Assembly: GCA_964598765.1 (NCBI GenBank)
Contig: CAZRCZ010000003.1
Location: 124,001-188,000, forward strand
Reading direction: 5' to 3'
DNA length: 64,000 bases
Origin: CAZRCZ01 sp964598765
Lineage (GTDB): Bacteria > Sumerlaeota > Sumerlaeia > MVZB01 > JAJFLK01
Of this stretch, positions 9,280 through 18,494 are shown one piece after another. Below the pieces are notes generated by a model. It was not told where the DNA came from. It was given only the letters and a program-made list of their open reading frames with translations, and ran no database searches. Numbering within the stretch: the stretch's first letter is position 1; each line of letters starts with the position of its first letter. Position numbers and translations under genes: made by a program.

Positions 9280-10775
9280 GATCGGGGGGGATGCCGCGCA
9301 AGCCTCAGCCACAAATTGTCGCGTTGCCCCTCGCGCCACATGCGCGGATAACAGGACCAGACGCTGGACTGCGGAAGATAAACGGAGTGTTGGGTCGGGG
9401 CAGGGGACCATGAGAGGGGCACTTGCTGATTCGCCGGAACGGAATTCAGGCGATAGAATTGCTCCCAGTATTGCTGATCGTAGGCGTCGTAGAGAACGTG
9501 CGCGTGAGCCTCGGGGCGCGGGTCGCGGAAAAAGCGGCGGTAAAATTCGATGAAATCCTGCGAGCATCCCAGCAACTGAACGCCGACACCGACGGCGAGC
9601 AGGGAAACGGCGAGGATTCTTTTGGCCGGTCCCCAATTTTCCGCCAGCCAGAAGGCTATGGGAATCGCCAAGAAGGGATGGATCATAAAAATATGGCGCG
9701 GTCCCCAGCACCATCCTCCCGCCCAATTTTGCCATTTGGACATGGCGACCAGAGGGACGATGACCGACAAGGCGACGCCCGCCGTCAATTCGACGTTGCG
9801 CCGAGTCATCGCGCCCCAGCTCCAGAGCGACAAGATAAGCGGCGGGGAGAAAAAGAAGAGTCCCTTGCCCGCGCTGAATAGAAAGCCATACAGCCCGGCC
9901 AGAACCGGAGCGCTGAAATGGATTCCCTCCGGTTGGTCGGCGTAGCCGGTGACGAAGGGACCGCCGAAGTGCAGGATGTTCAGGAGAAGTAAAATTGCGC
10001 CGCAAATCGCCGCCGGAATTCCGAAAAGAAACCAAGCGTGGAATTTGGAATGAATCGGCTGGAAGGCGTGGCGAACCGGTCCGATCAAGACCAGCGCAAG
10101 TCCGGGATACATCAAAACCGAATCCATGCGCACGAGAGCGGAACATCCGGCCATCAAACCGGCCAGCACGACCAAGAGAGCCGATCGGCTTCGGGTGCTT
10201 TTAAGAAGGGCAAGCCAAGAAGCAAGGATGAAAAAGACGGCCAATGTCTCGCTGAAGAAGGGGCGACTATGCGCCCATGCCAGCGTGCCGAAGGCATAGA
10301 GGAGAGCGGTGAGCAACGAAGCGGCGGAATGTTGGGTCAATTCAAAAAGAAGCAAATACAAGATTCCCGCAAGAAAGGCCGCGACGAAAATGTTGAAGAA
10401 CGAACAAGCGAATCGGGGCGCAATATCGTTGGTGGGATGCGGAAATCGTCGCGCGGCGTTCTCGTCATCAGCAATTCCATAGAAACGTTGCCAATCTTCA
10501 TCCGAAGCGGATTTCGCCACGGCTTTTCCGATGGCATAGAACGGAATCGCAAGGATTGGCTGACCGATGCCGTATTGCGCGTATTCCTCCCCGTCCGTGC
10601 CGCGACGCGTGCCGAAGCCCCCCAGTCCGGACGCGTCAACGGCAAGCGAGTGATTCTCATAGAGCGAAGAAGTCGTGCGAAAAAGAATTTCTTCATCGGG
10701 AGAATAAAGGTGTCCTCCTGCCGTGAGCGTATAGACTCCCAGCGCAAGGGCGAAGATGAGCAGAGCTTTCTTCAC
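9276..10775 (-). CDS. Polytopic membrane glycosyltransferase (GT39/ArnT-like)
   Basis: An inner-membrane protein of 499 residues with about ten hydrophobic segments. The first membrane segment (ALLIFALALGVYTLTAGG) is followed by an outward loop with HLYSPDEEILF, where lipid-phosphate-sugar transferases keep an acidic catalytic motif. Later segments (LLTALLYAFGTLAWAHSRPFFSE) resemble mannosyl- and arabinosyl-transferases of the GT-C fold. It probably transfers a sugar from a polyprenyl-phosphate donor on the periplasmic side; donor and acceptor are unknown. The start at 10775 overlaps the tsaB stop (ATGA), and its own stop overlaps the recD2 start, so the three genes are translationally coupled. 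Confidence 0.8.
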   Translation of the reverse strand: MKKALLIFALALGVYTLTAGGHLYSPDEEILFRTTSSLYENHSLAVDASGLGGFGTRRGTDGEEYAQYGIGQPILAIPFYAIGKAVAKSASDEDWQRFYGIADDENAARRFPHPTNDIAPRFACSFFNIFVAAFLAGILYLLLFELTQHSAASLLTALLYAFGTLAWAHSRPFFSETLAVFFILASWLALLKSTRSRSALLVVLAGLMAGCSALVRMDSVLMYPGLALVLIGPVRHAFQPIHSKFHAWFLFGIPAAICGAILLLLNILHFGGPFVTGYADQPEGIHFSAPVLAGLYGFLFSAGKGLFFFSPPLILSLWSWGAMTRRNVELTAGVALSVIVPLVAMSKWQNWAGGWCWGPRHIFMIHPFLAIPIAFWLAENWGPAKRILAVSLLAVGVGVQLLGCSQDFIEFYRRFFRDPRPEAHAHVLYDAYDQQYWEQFYRLNSVPANQQVPLSWSPAPTQHSVYLPQSSVWSCYPRMWREGQRDNLWLRLARHPPRS

Positions 10776-11515
10776 TTTTGTCTCGCGGCGAGATTCACTT
10801 CGGCGTCGCTCGCGCGCAGATAATCGGGAACGGCGAGAAAAGGATCAATTCCCGCTACCCCTTTCTTTAAATCTTCAGCCCCGCGCAGGGCGACAACGTC
10901 GGCGGAAGGACGATTCCAAGGAGGCGGGACGATCCGAACCTTATTTTTAAGACGAGATAAGAGGTCAGCGCGGTAAACGTCCGCGCCGTCGCCGCTGAAC
11001 CAGATTTGAAGTTGCTTCAGCCTTTCGAGCGCGTCCAACAGCGATGCGCATGATTCAACGACGTGATCGCGGATCAATTCCGGTTCTTCAGCGCCGCGAG
11101 ATTGATAGACTCCCGAGTAAATTTCCTTTCGCCGCGCATCGAGCAAAACGCACAGCAAGTCACCCGCCGCGGGCCAACGTCGCGCGAGGCAATCTAGGGT
11201 GGAATAAATATAGAGCGGAATCGAAAGCGCATGGGCAAGTGTTTTGGCTGTCGTCAATCCGACGCGAACGCCCGTGAACGAACCCGGTCCGCGAGTTACT
11301 GTGATGGCCTTTAAGTGTTCCTTGGTTCCTCCGGTTTCGCGCAAGATGGAATCAATGTTCGCCAACAAGCGCCGCGAGTATCCGGTCGGACAATAAGCCC
11401 AACGCTGGGCAAGCAGATTGCCGGCGACATCGGCCAGCGCGACGCCGCCGTAAGGCGTCGCGGTTTCGATGCCGAGTATCAAATCCCTTGGGCGATCACC
11501 TTTGGGGACCGACAT
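10772..11515 (-). CDS. tsaB: tRNA t6A biosynthesis protein TsaB
   Basis: The scaffold partner of TsaD/TsaE in forming N6-threonylcarbamoyladenosine at position 37 of ANN-decoding tRNAs. The protein has 247 residues and the ASKHA fold. It begins LILGIETATPYGGVAL and carries the family-diagnostic ITVTRGPGSFTGVRVGLTTA about residues 90-110, followed by ALSIPLYIYSTLDCLA. It acts in the cytoplasm and is normally essential. It lies 9 bp downstream of a TPR-protein gene and overlaps the next gene by 4 bp. The C-terminal half is variable in this family, and here keeps the usual length. Confidence 0.93.
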   Translation of the reverse strand: MSVPKGDRPRDLILGIETATPYGGVALADVAGNLLAQRWAYCPTGYSRRLLANIDSILRETGGTKEHLKAITVTRGPGSFTGVRVGLTTAKTLAHALSIPLYIYSTLDCLARRWPAAGDLLCVLLDARRKEIYSGVYQSRGAEEPELIRDHVVESCASLLDALERLKQLQIWFSGDGADVYRADLLSRLKNKVRIVPPPWNRPSADVVALRGAEDLKKGVAGIDPFLAVPDYLRASDAEVNLAARQK

Positions 11516-11524
11516 TGTTTGGTC

Positions 11525-12727
11525 TCAAGGAACCGCCATCGGCGGAATCAAGGGTTGCTTCAAGTCCTCCAAGCGCGCGGCGGCCAACGGGGCTTCGACG
11601 CTCTTCGGATAATCGCGCTGAATGGTTTCGTAGAAACCCTTGGCCGCTTCGGTCTGCCCGCGAAGTTCGGCGCAAAGACCGCGATTCATCATCACCTTGA
11701 CCGACGATTCGTAATTGGGAAATTTTTTGTCTATTTGCTCGTAAAGCGATGCGGCGGGTTCAATCTCTCCCAACGCCAACCTTGCGTCGGCCAGCCCCTC
11801 CAGTATTTGCGGAGATTGATTCAAATCGGAATAGCGGCTTAATAATTGCTCGTATTCCTTCCGTGCGCTCTCGTATTGCCCCGCGCGCAGAAGGGCGAGC
11901 GACACTTGGATGTCGGCCTGTCGCCCTTTTGCCGGATCAGTTTCCATGAGGCGATACGCGCTCAGTGCCTTGACCGCCGTCGGATAATCTCCGATCACGA
12001 TGGAAAGTTCGCCGATGCGCGCCAGAGCCTCGCGAGTCGCCGGAGCATTGGGGTAAGTCTCCACGATGGCTTGTAGCTCCTTCACGCCTTGCTTCAAATC
12101 GCGGTTGGCTCCCGCCGCCAAAAGCAACGCTTCCGGCGCTTCGGGCGACTTCGGACTATCTTGGGCGAGTTTCAGCAAGAGCGCCCGCGCCTCGCGGATT
12201 CTCCCCGCGTCGAGCTTGGTTCTGGCTTCGGCAAGTTGTTGCGCGGGAGAAATCTCCGGCGGGTTTGACGGGCGCGTCTGCGGCTCCGTAGTTGCCGCTC
12301 TTTGGACGACGTTCGTCTCCGGCTTGGGAGTCGGGGACGCGGAATCGGCGGGAGGCTGTGGAGCGACGGGGGGGACATTCATCGGGACATTTCGCGCTTC
12401 CAAAGTTGGACTTGAAAGATTTTCGACGGTCGTCGTTGGAGGCGCTTGAAGAATTTTCTCTTGCGTTGCGACTGCCGAAGAGTCCGTTGGTAGTTCCGAT
12501 GATTCGCCGAGAAGCACCGGCTCCAATTTTGCGAAGGTGCGCCGCCCTTTCAGAACCGGCTTCAACCTCACCCGCGTCAGCGTCGGCGTCGTCGGGGAAT
12601 TGTCCGTAGCGGGGGACAGACTCCATCCGTTGAGGGCGATCATCCCAAACCACACCACAAGAGATGCCGCCATTCGAACAACAGCACGACGCTCAGCCGC
12701 CGAAAACTTAACATTCCATCCTGACAT
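11525..12727 (-). CDS. Membrane-anchored TPR protein
   Basis: 400 residues, not assigned to a named gene. One N-terminal hydrophobic segment (VVRMAASLVVWFGMIALNGW) acts as signal anchor or uncleaved signal. A Pro/Thr/Ser-rich linker follows to about residue 165, then TPR-like repeats to the end (QLAEARTKLDAGRIREARALL, PEALLLAAGANRDLKQG, EILEGLADARLALGEIEPAASLYEQ-type units). The arrangement resembles periplasmic TPR scaffolds such as YbgF/CpoB or outer-membrane assembly factors, but no diagnostic motif is seen. It is the first gene of a minus-strand operon with tsaB, a glycosyltransferase gene and recD2. AGGGTC lies upstream of the ATG. Confidence 0.8.
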   Translation of the reverse strand: MSGWNVKFSAAERRAVVRMAASLVVWFGMIALNGWSLSPATDNSPTTPTLTRVRLKPVLKGRRTFAKLEPVLLGESSELPTDSSAVATQEKILQAPPTTTVENLSSPTLEARNVPMNVPPVAPQPPADSASPTPKPETNVVQRAATTEPQTRPSNPPEISPAQQLAEARTKLDAGRIREARALLLKLAQDSPKSPEAPEALLLAAGANRDLKQGVKELQAIVETYPNAPATREALARIGELSIVIGDYPTAVKALSAYRLMETDPAKGRQADIQVSLALLRAGQYESARKEYEQLLSRYSDLNQSPQILEGLADARLALGEIEPAASLYEQIDKKFPNYESSVKVMMNRGLCAELRGQTEAAKGFYETIQRDYPKSVEAPLAAARLEDLKQPLIPPMAVP

Positions 12728-12911
12728 AAATTGACCCTAGCATCCCCGTTGCGGTCTCGCAATGAAGGAAGCGATCCGGAAGGCGCTCACTGCTGTTAAA
12801 TTGTCATCGTAACGCCGATGTTGCCTGCGGATGCAAAAGTAGGGAGGGCTTCGGACAAGATTCTGGACATTCGCCAAGCGAACCATGACAATATCCGCCG
12901 GAGAACAAATC

Positions 12912-13805
12912 ATGCGCGGTTTGGCTTCCAGCCTCGTCAACATCGCGGATCAATTCAATCTGCGCCCCTCATCGCGGGTGGACAACCGCGAGGGAGTTCT
13001 TTCCGCCGGGCAAATCCGAACGTGGAAAGAAGACGGCATTCTTTGTCTTCCCTCTTTTTTCTCCTCTTACGACACGGACAAGATCAATCAATTTGTTGAT
13101 GATCTGTGGGCGAATCGCCGCAGGGACGAAAATCCCTTCGTGATTGACGTTTTCGTCGGCAGGCCGGATCAGAAACGAATGAAATTCGCGGACGCTCCCG
13201 ATGACGCAAAGAATTTCACCTACAAATTGAACGATCTCTTTCTGGAATCCGACACGATTCGCGCCATGGCCTTGGACGAGCGGCTCTGCGGCGTCATCAA
13301 AGCCTTGCTCCGCGGCGATGCCATGGTTTTCAATTCCCTTACGCTGGAGCGGGGAAGCCAGCAGGAATTTCACTTCGACACGTTCTACATGCCGCCGCCG
13401 GTCAAAAACAAAATGTTGGCGGCGTGGATCGCGCTGGAGGATTGCCACCCCGACGCCGGGCCGTTGGCTTATTATCCGGGGAGCCACAAAATTCCCCCGT
13501 ATCTTTTTTCCAACGGCAAACTCAATGCCATTGCTGAGGAAATGCCGAAATTTCGGGAGCAGATCCGGACCGAACTTCAGCGACGCGGCATGGAGCCGAT
13601 ATCGTTCATGCCCAAGCGCGGCGACGTCTTGTTGTGGCACGCGCAAATGCTTCACGGCGGACTGCCCATCAAAGACCCGGCGCGGACGCGCAAAAGTTTA
13701 GTGTGCCATTACTTCCGTCAAGGGGATTTTCCTCCGTGGTGCAGTCGGGAGTTCGCCCCAGGAAGATTTTATTTCGTTCGAGATCACCAAAAGGCGGATG
13801 ACTAA
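12912..13805 (+). CDS. Phytanoyl-CoA dioxygenase (PhyH) family protein
   Basis: A cytoplasmic Fe(II)/2-oxoglutarate-dependent oxygenase, about 297 residues. The iron-binding HxD is in EFHFDTFYMP and the distal His lies in LLWHAQMLHGG. The double-stranded beta-helix core is supported by WIALEDCHPDAGPLAYYPGS, a hallmark of PhyH proteins. Substrate is unknown; the family hydroxylates fatty acyl groups, small metabolites and natural products. Two starts are possible: ATG 12885 without a ribosome-binding site, or ATG 12912 with GGAG 8 nt upstream, which I prefer. Its stop overlaps the start of the following GNAT gene, so the two are probably co-expressed. Confidence 0.88.
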   Translation: MRGLASSLVNIADQFNLRPSSRVDNREGVLSAGQIRTWKEDGILCLPSFFSSYDTDKINQFVDDLWANRRRDENPFVIDVFVGRPDQKRMKFADAPDDAKNFTYKLNDLFLESDTIRAMALDERLCGVIKALLRGDAMVFNSLTLERGSQQEFHFDTFYMPPPVKNKMLAAWIALEDCHPDAGPLAYYPGSHKIPPYLFSNGKLNAIAEEMPKFREQIRTELQRRGMEPISFMPKRGDVLLWHAQMLHGGLPIKDPARTRKSLVCHYFRQGDFPPWCSREFAPGRFYFVRDHQKADD

Positions 13806-14278
13806 TGGCGGAAACAGAAAACCTCGTCTGCAGGGAATATGCGACCAAGGACAAATCGGCCTGTGTCGGCATCTTCGCGAGCCTCACGCCGCGCTATTTT
13901 CGGGCGGGAGAGTTAAAGGACTTCATCGCCTTTCTGAACGGCCTCGATCATGACCGTTGCCGATTCGGCGTTGTCGAGGATGCGGACGGTAAAATCATCG
14001 GTTGCGGCGGGATGTGGATCGAGCGGGAAAAGGGAGTCGCCTCGCTCTGTTGGGAAATGGTTCATCAGGAGAATCAGGGTCAGGGGATCGGCAAATTCAT
14101 GTTGGAGGCGCGGCTCCGATGGTTGGATGAATACCCGGAGATCAACCACGTCATCGCAAGCGCCGCGGCTCACTCCTCCGGTTTTTTCACCAAGCAAGGC
14201 TTCGAGACGTATCATGTCCAGAGCGATTATTTCGGCCCCGGCCAAGACCTGCACGACATGAAGCTGAAAATCCGCTAG
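13805..14278 (+). CDS. GNAT family N-acetyltransferase
   Basis: An acetyl-CoA-dependent N-acetyltransferase of 157 residues. The acetyl-CoA binding motif A appears as WEMVHQENQGQGIGKFMLEA, with the Q/RxxGxG/A pattern as QGQGIG. Strand 4 is VASLCWEMV, and a motif B-like end reads SSGFFTKQGFETYHV. The substrate cannot be told from sequence. It is coupled to the PhyH gene through a TAATG overlap, which hints at a joint role in modifying a small molecule. It converges with the histidine phosphatase gene; their stop codons overlap. Confidence 0.85.
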   Translation: MAETENLVCREYATKDKSACVGIFASLTPRYFRAGELKDFIAFLNGLDHDRCRFGVVEDADGKIIGCGGMWIEREKGVASLCWEMVHQENQGQGIGKFMLEARLRWLDEYPEINHVIASAAAHSSGFFTKQGFETYHVQSDYFGPGQDLHDMKLKIR

Positions 14279-14898
14279 AACCCGGAGACGGGTTTCACCG
14301 ATTGACGCGGATCAAGATCGCCCAAATGCGAAGCATCGGCGGCGGCAATTAGATTCCATCCGCCTTCATAGTCGGCAACGGTGACCGACGTGTTGGGATG
14401 TCGGATCGCGCCAAGGTCCGCGTCGTTGAGTCCGATCTGGCATCGCAGGAAGGAAGCGCAAACCATTCCATGCGTGACCACCGCGATTTGACGTTGATCG
14501 CCATTGGCTTCGAGCCGCAGAAGCTTTTCAACCGCCTCTTGCACACGCGCGTCAAACGTAGAGCGACTTTCACCCTGCAAGGGCGCATAGTCGGGATCGG
14601 TGAAAAAGCGAATCGCCTCGGTGTAGGATCGGTCCACCAATTCCCCCGGGTCACGCTCGCGCCACAGCGATTCATAAACGACGGGGACCGATGTGCGGGC
14701 AGACAGGATGCAGGCGGTCATCGCGGCCCGACGGACGTCGCTGGAGTAAATTCGCGTCAAGGGGATGGTCTCGAATCGCCGCGCGAGCCGTGCCGCCTGC
14801 GCGATGCCGAGGTCGTTGAGCGGTTGCTCCGTGTGGCCTTGAATGAGACGATGGCGGTTGTAATCAGTCTCGCCGTGGCGGATCAGGTGGAGCCTCAA
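14275..14898 (-). CDS. Histidine phosphatase (phosphoglycerate mutase-like)
   Basis: A cytoplasmic branch-1 histidine phosphatase of about 207 residues. The phospho-His motif LIRHGETDYNRHRLIQG lies at the very N-terminus. The second arginine region is IYSSDVRRAAMTACIL, the acidic residue is in WRERDPGELVD, and the second catalytic His is in VVTHGMVCASFL. Such proteins act on phospho-sugars, nucleotides or cobalamin precursors; the substrate here is unknown. The start is a TTG at 14898 overlapping the stop of the Trm112-like gene (TTGA). The frame stays open to 15138, but that extension runs through the upstream gene in another phase. Confidence 0.88.
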   Translation of the reverse strand: MRLHLIRHGETDYNRHRLIQGHTEQPLNDLGIAQAARLARRFETIPLTRIYSSDVRRAAMTACILSARTSVPVVYESLWRERDPGELVDRSYTEAIRFFTDPDYAPLQGESRSTFDARVQEAVEKLLRLEANGDQRQIAVVTHGMVCASFLRCQIGLNDADLGAIRHPNTSVTVADYEGGWNLIAAADASHLGDLDPRQSVKPVSGF

Positions 14899-15176
14899 GT
14901 TGTGCGCGAGTCCCTTCCCGCCCCTTCGAGCGGAATCGCCTCCTCGATCAACATGACTGGAATGCCGTCGAGGATGGGGTAAAGGTACCGGCGATCCTCG
15001 CGGATCAAGCCTCCCTGCAGAGGGTCCTTCACCGATTGATCGCTCCGATTTTTCAATTTTTCCTCGCGCTGAAGGGCGTTGAGTTTTTCGATCAACGCCG
15101 AATCCGCAAGGTGAACCGGGGTCTTGTTCTCCGGGCAAACCAGAATTTCAAGCAGTTGGGGATCAAGAAGACTCAT
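14895..15176 (-). CDS. Trm112-like (YcaR/UPF0434) protein
   Basis: A small protein of 93 residues. It starts with LLDPQLLEILVCPENKTPVHL and ends with the family stretch YPILDGIPVMLIEEAIPL, the beta-sheet signature of Trm112-like proteins. Eukaryotic and archaeal Trm112 activate methyltransferases; the bacterial role is unclear. Here only one Cys is present (CPENK instead of CPxC), and a charged insert (EKLNALQREEKLKNRSDQS) separates the halves, so zinc binding is probably lost. It is coupled to the downstream phosphatase gene by a 4-bp overlap. It is divergent from the GT39-TPR gene. Confidence 0.85.
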   Translation of the reverse strand: MSLLDPQLLEILVCPENKTPVHLADSALIEKLNALQREEKLKNRSDQSVKDPLQGGLIREDRRYLYPILDGIPVMLIEEAIPLEGAGRDSRTT

Positions 15177-15247
15177 GCCGCGCGGCTCCTCTTTGGCTTG
15201 GATGGTCCATCCTTTTTAACTATGATCGAGAATGAGCGAGCTTTCAA

Positions 15248-17563
15248 TTGAATCCCGCCGAGCCCAATCCGCAACCGCAAAACGCAAACCTTGTTCAAGC
15301 GAACGCGTGGTTGCCGTATTGCGGAGTCTTCGCGTTGGGTTTGGCAGTCCGCGTTCTGTATCTGTTTAATCTGCGCCATTCCCCCATGATGGATGTCGTC
15401 GTCGGGGACGCGGTGGAATTTGACAAATGGGCGCAGGCGATTGCCAAGGGAGATTGGATCGGCGACAGACCGTTCCAAGTCGCGCCTCTCTATCAATACT
15501 TTCTCGCCGCGATCTATGCGGTTTGGGGACGTGATCTCTTCGCGGTGCGGTGCGTACAAATTGTCCTTGGGGCGGCATCGTGCGCTTTCCTCGCCGGCGC
15601 GGGATGCTTTTTCTTTTCAAGGAAGGTTGGAATCGGTTCGGGATTCTTGTTGGCTTTGTATCCCCCCGCTGTTTTTTTTGACGGCCTGATCCAGAAGGCG
15701 TCGCTCGATCTTTTCTTTATGACTCTTTTTTTGCTTTTCATCGGGGCATTTCAGGAGCGACAAAGGTGGCCGCGATTGTTCGCCGCGGGTTTGGCCTTGG
15801 GGTGGCTGACCTTGACGCGCGAGAACGCCCTCGTTCTCGCGCCGTTGATTCTCATTTGGATTTTCACGCGTTGGAAAAACGAGGCGGTTCGATTGAAGAT
15901 GATTTGGAGCGCGCTGTTTCTCGGCGGATTCGCGCTTGTCTTGCTTCCGGTGGGGATTCGCAACAAAGTCGTCGGCGGTGAATTCATTCTCACCAGCTCG
16001 AATTTCGGATTGAATCTCTATCTCGGAAATAATCTCAAGTCCGACGGATATTACGCCGCCCTGCGCGAGGAACGGGCCTCGATGAATTACGAATTGGAGG
16101 ACTCCCGCGCGCTAGCGGAAATGGATTTGGGCCATTCGCTTACCCCGCGAGAAATTTCCCACTATTGGGCGAAGAAATCGCTCGATTACATTCGCTCCAA
16201 TCCGGGGCGATTTCTGAAAATTCTCGGACTCAAATGGACCATGGTTTGGAACGCCGGCGAAATCGCCGACACCGAAGATGACGCCACTTATTACGGTTAT
16301 TCATCCCTGCTCCGGATTCTCGACTGGTTTTTTCATTTTGGGACGCTGGCGGCGTTTGCCCTCTTGGGTTTGCTCATGTCTTGGGATCGGCGCGACACAC
16401 GTTGGCTCCTCTGGACGATGATCCTGATTTTCGCTCTAAGCGTGACCGCCTTTATTGTCTTCGCCCGCTACCGCTATCCGATGGTCCCCCTGCTCATCCT
16501 TTATGCGGCGGAGGCTCCCTTCGCCATTGCCGATTCGTGGCGCGCATTGAACTGGAAGAAACTGGCTTGGTGCGGCGCCGTTGCCGCTCCGGCGGCGCTG
16601 TTCTTCAACTGGCCCCTCAAGCTCGATTTCGATCAACGAGCCAACACGCTCACCAATATCGCGGGGGGATACGCTCAGCAGGGCAAGACTGAGGAGGCTA
16701 TCCGATATTTCGTCGAGGCCGTGAAAGTTAATCCGATGTTCAATAAAGCTTATTACAACATCGGGATTTTATTGACCAATGAGAACAGATTTGAAGAGGC
16801 TGAAGCGCAATTAAAAGAGGCGATGCGAATCCAGCCTTCGGCGGACGCCTACTGCGCGTTGGGTTACAACGCGATGCGACGGGGCAAGACCGATGACGCG
16901 ATCTCGCTGTTCCGTCAAGCATTGGACCTGAAGCCGGACCACGTCGCCACGCATCAATATCTGGGACAATTGCTCGCCGATCACGGAGATTGGGAAGGGG
17001 CGGTCGAGCATTTTTCCCGCGCCTTGCGGTCCGATCCGCGCAACGCCGATCTCCACAACCGATTGGCCGTCGCGCTGGCAAGCCATGGCCGAGCGGATGA
17101 AGCCATGAAGCATTTTAACGCGGCCTTGCAAACCGATCAGGCCAATCCCGACACGCACAACAACATGGCTGTCGAGCTGGCGCGCGAGGGAAAGCGCGAG
17201 GAAGCGATGGATCATTTTTTAACGGTTCTGCGCGTCAGTCCCGGTTTCCCGGGCATTCACCGCAACATCGCCACCATACTGGAGCAGATGGGAAAAATCG
17301 GCGAGGCCGAGACGCATTTGCGCGAGGCGATTCGAGCAACTCCCGATGACGCCACCTCGCAGAACAACCTCGGCGTTCTGCTGATCCGGCGGGGTCAAGT
17401 CAATGAAGCGGCCCAGCATTTTGCCGAGGCGCTCCGGATCAAGTCGGACTACGCTTCGGCAAAGCAAAATCTTCGCCGGGCATTGGACGCCGGGGCAACG
17501 CTTTCGTCGGGGGGCGCAACAACGCCGACTCTCGAAGCCAAGCCCGTTGAGAAAGCGAAATGA
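15248..17563 (+). CDS. GT39-like membrane glycosyltransferase with TPR tail
   Basis: 771 residues in two parts. Residues 1-460 form a polytopic GT-C membrane domain. After the first membrane segment (YCGVFALGLAVRVLYLF) an outward loop has VVVGDAVEFDKWAQAI, in the place of the acidic catalytic motif, and PLYQYFLAAIYAVWG follows. Residues 465-745 are at least seven TPR units (AYCALGYNAMRRGKTDDAIS, HNRLAVALASHGRADEAMKH, TSQNNLGVLLIRRGQVNEAA). It probably glycosylates proteins or lipids at the periplasmic face, with the TPRs as partner-binding tail. The start is a TTG at 15248; the next in-frame ATG (about 15387) would remove membrane segment 1. Confidence 0.85.
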   Translation: MNPAEPNPQPQNANLVQANAWLPYCGVFALGLAVRVLYLFNLRHSPMMDVVVGDAVEFDKWAQAIAKGDWIGDRPFQVAPLYQYFLAAIYAVWGRDLFAVRCVQIVLGAASCAFLAGAGCFFFSRKVGIGSGFLLALYPPAVFFDGLIQKASLDLFFMTLFLLFIGAFQERQRWPRLFAAGLALGWLTLTRENALVLAPLILIWIFTRWKNEAVRLKMIWSALFLGGFALVLLPVGIRNKVVGGEFILTSSNFGLNLYLGNNLKSDGYYAALREERASMNYELEDSRALAEMDLGHSLTPREISHYWAKKSLDYIRSNPGRFLKILGLKWTMVWNAGEIADTEDDATYYGYSSLLRILDWFFHFGTLAAFALLGLLMSWDRRDTRWLLWTMILIFALSVTAFIVFARYRYPMVPLLILYAAEAPFAIADSWRALNWKKLAWCGAVAAPAALFFNWPLKLDFDQRANTLTNIAGGYAQQGKTEEAIRYFVEAVKVNPMFNKAYYNIGILLTNENRFEEAEAQLKEAMRIQPSADAYCALGYNAMRRGKTDDAISLFRQALDLKPDHVATHQYLGQLLADHGDWEGAVEHFSRALRSDPRNADLHNRLAVALASHGRADEAMKHFNAALQTDQANPDTHNNMAVELAREGKREEAMDHFLTVLRVSPGFPGIHRNIATILEQMGKIGEAETHLREAIRATPDDATSQNNLGVLLIRRGQVNEAAQHFAEALRIKSDYASAKQNLRRALDAGATLSSGGATTPTLEAKPVEKAK

Positions 17564-17587
17564 AGAAGGCATGATGGATGATTGGAA

Positions 17588-18412
17588 ATGAATTCATTTC
17601 AACTCGGTTCCGTTCTCATCTCCTCTGAAAGGCCCTTCCTGATCGCCGGTCCGTGCGTGATCGAATCGGAAGACCATGTTCTTACGTTGGGGCGGCGCAT
17701 TTCCGCCATTGCCAAGGAAGAGAATATGGACCTGATCTTCAAGGCTTCCTACGACAAGGCCAATCGGACATCGGGCGATTCGTTTCGGGGTCCGGGTTTG
17801 GAGGAGGGCTTGAGGATTCTAGCCAAGGTCAGAGAGGAAATCGGCGCGCCGATTCTGACGGACATCCACGAAACGTCGCAGGTCGAGCGAGTGGCGGAAG
17901 TGGCGGACGCCCTCCAGATTCCCGCCTTCCTTTGCCGCCAGACCGATTTGATCGAAGCCGCCGCGCGAACGGGACGGTGTGTCAACGTGAAGAAGGGACA
18001 ATTCCTTGCTCCGTGGGACATGGTTCACGTCGTCGAGAAGGCGCGCGAAGCCGGAGCGGAAAAGATCATGGTCACCGAGCGTGGCGCATCCTTCGGATAC
18101 AACAATTTGGTTTCCGATATGCGCTCGCTCGTCGAACTTGCCAAACTCGATTGTCCCGTCGTTTATGACGCGACGCACAGCGTTCAGACTCCCGGCGGCG
18201 CGGGAAAATCCAGTGGCGGCCAACGGCAGTATATCGAGCCTCTCTTGCGCGCCGCCGTCGCCGTCGGCGTCAACGGAGTCTTCATCGAAACGCACGACGA
18301 TCCCGATCATGCCAAGAGCGACGGTCCCAATGCTTTGCCTCTGGATCGTCTCAGGGGAGTGATCCGAATGGTCAAGCGGCTGGATGCCGCGCGTAGGGAA
18401 ATCGCTCCTTGA
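17588..18412 (+). CDS. kdsA: 3-deoxy-8-phosphooctulonate synthase
   Basis: Condenses phosphoenolpyruvate with D-arabinose-5-phosphate to Kdo-8-phosphate, the first committed step of Kdo supply for LPS. The protein has about 274 residues, normal for the family. Visible motifs are LIAGPCVIES, FKASYDKANRTS, SFRGPGLEEGL, TDIHE, IPAFLCRQTDL, VNVKKGQFLAP and VYDATHSVQTPGG. The Asn-Arg-Thr-Ser signature separates it from DAHP synthases. The residue after 'VN' is Val-Lys rather than Cys-Lys at the common metal site, but I cannot tell metal dependence safely. The ATG at 17588 follows an in-frame TTG at 17582. It begins 24 bp after the GT39-TPR gene. Confidence 0.95.
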   Translation: MNSFQLGSVLISSERPFLIAGPCVIESEDHVLTLGRRISAIAKEENMDLIFKASYDKANRTSGDSFRGPGLEEGLRILAKVREEIGAPILTDIHETSQVERVAEVADALQIPAFLCRQTDLIEAAARTGRCVNVKKGQFLAPWDMVHVVEKAREAGAEKIMVTERGASFGYNNLVSDMRSLVELAKLDCPVVYDATHSVQTPGGAGKSSGGQRQYIEPLLRAAVAVGVNGVFIETHDDPDHAKSDGPNALPLDRLRGVIRMVKRLDAARREIAP

Positions 18413-18494
18413 ATCCGAAGTCGTGATATGGCCAAGGCCCTGCTGGTCAGCCGCCAAATTTCCTAGAAATTTCGCCTAAAATGCGCCATCGAAG

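Noticed and set aside
9280..10146. Upstream extension of the recD2 frame, giving a 1,044-residue ORF
   Set aside because: The extra 289 codons are the glycosyltransferase gene read in another phase; text is Arg/Pro-rich and unlike any helicase. The ATGA-coupled start at 9279 fits the family.
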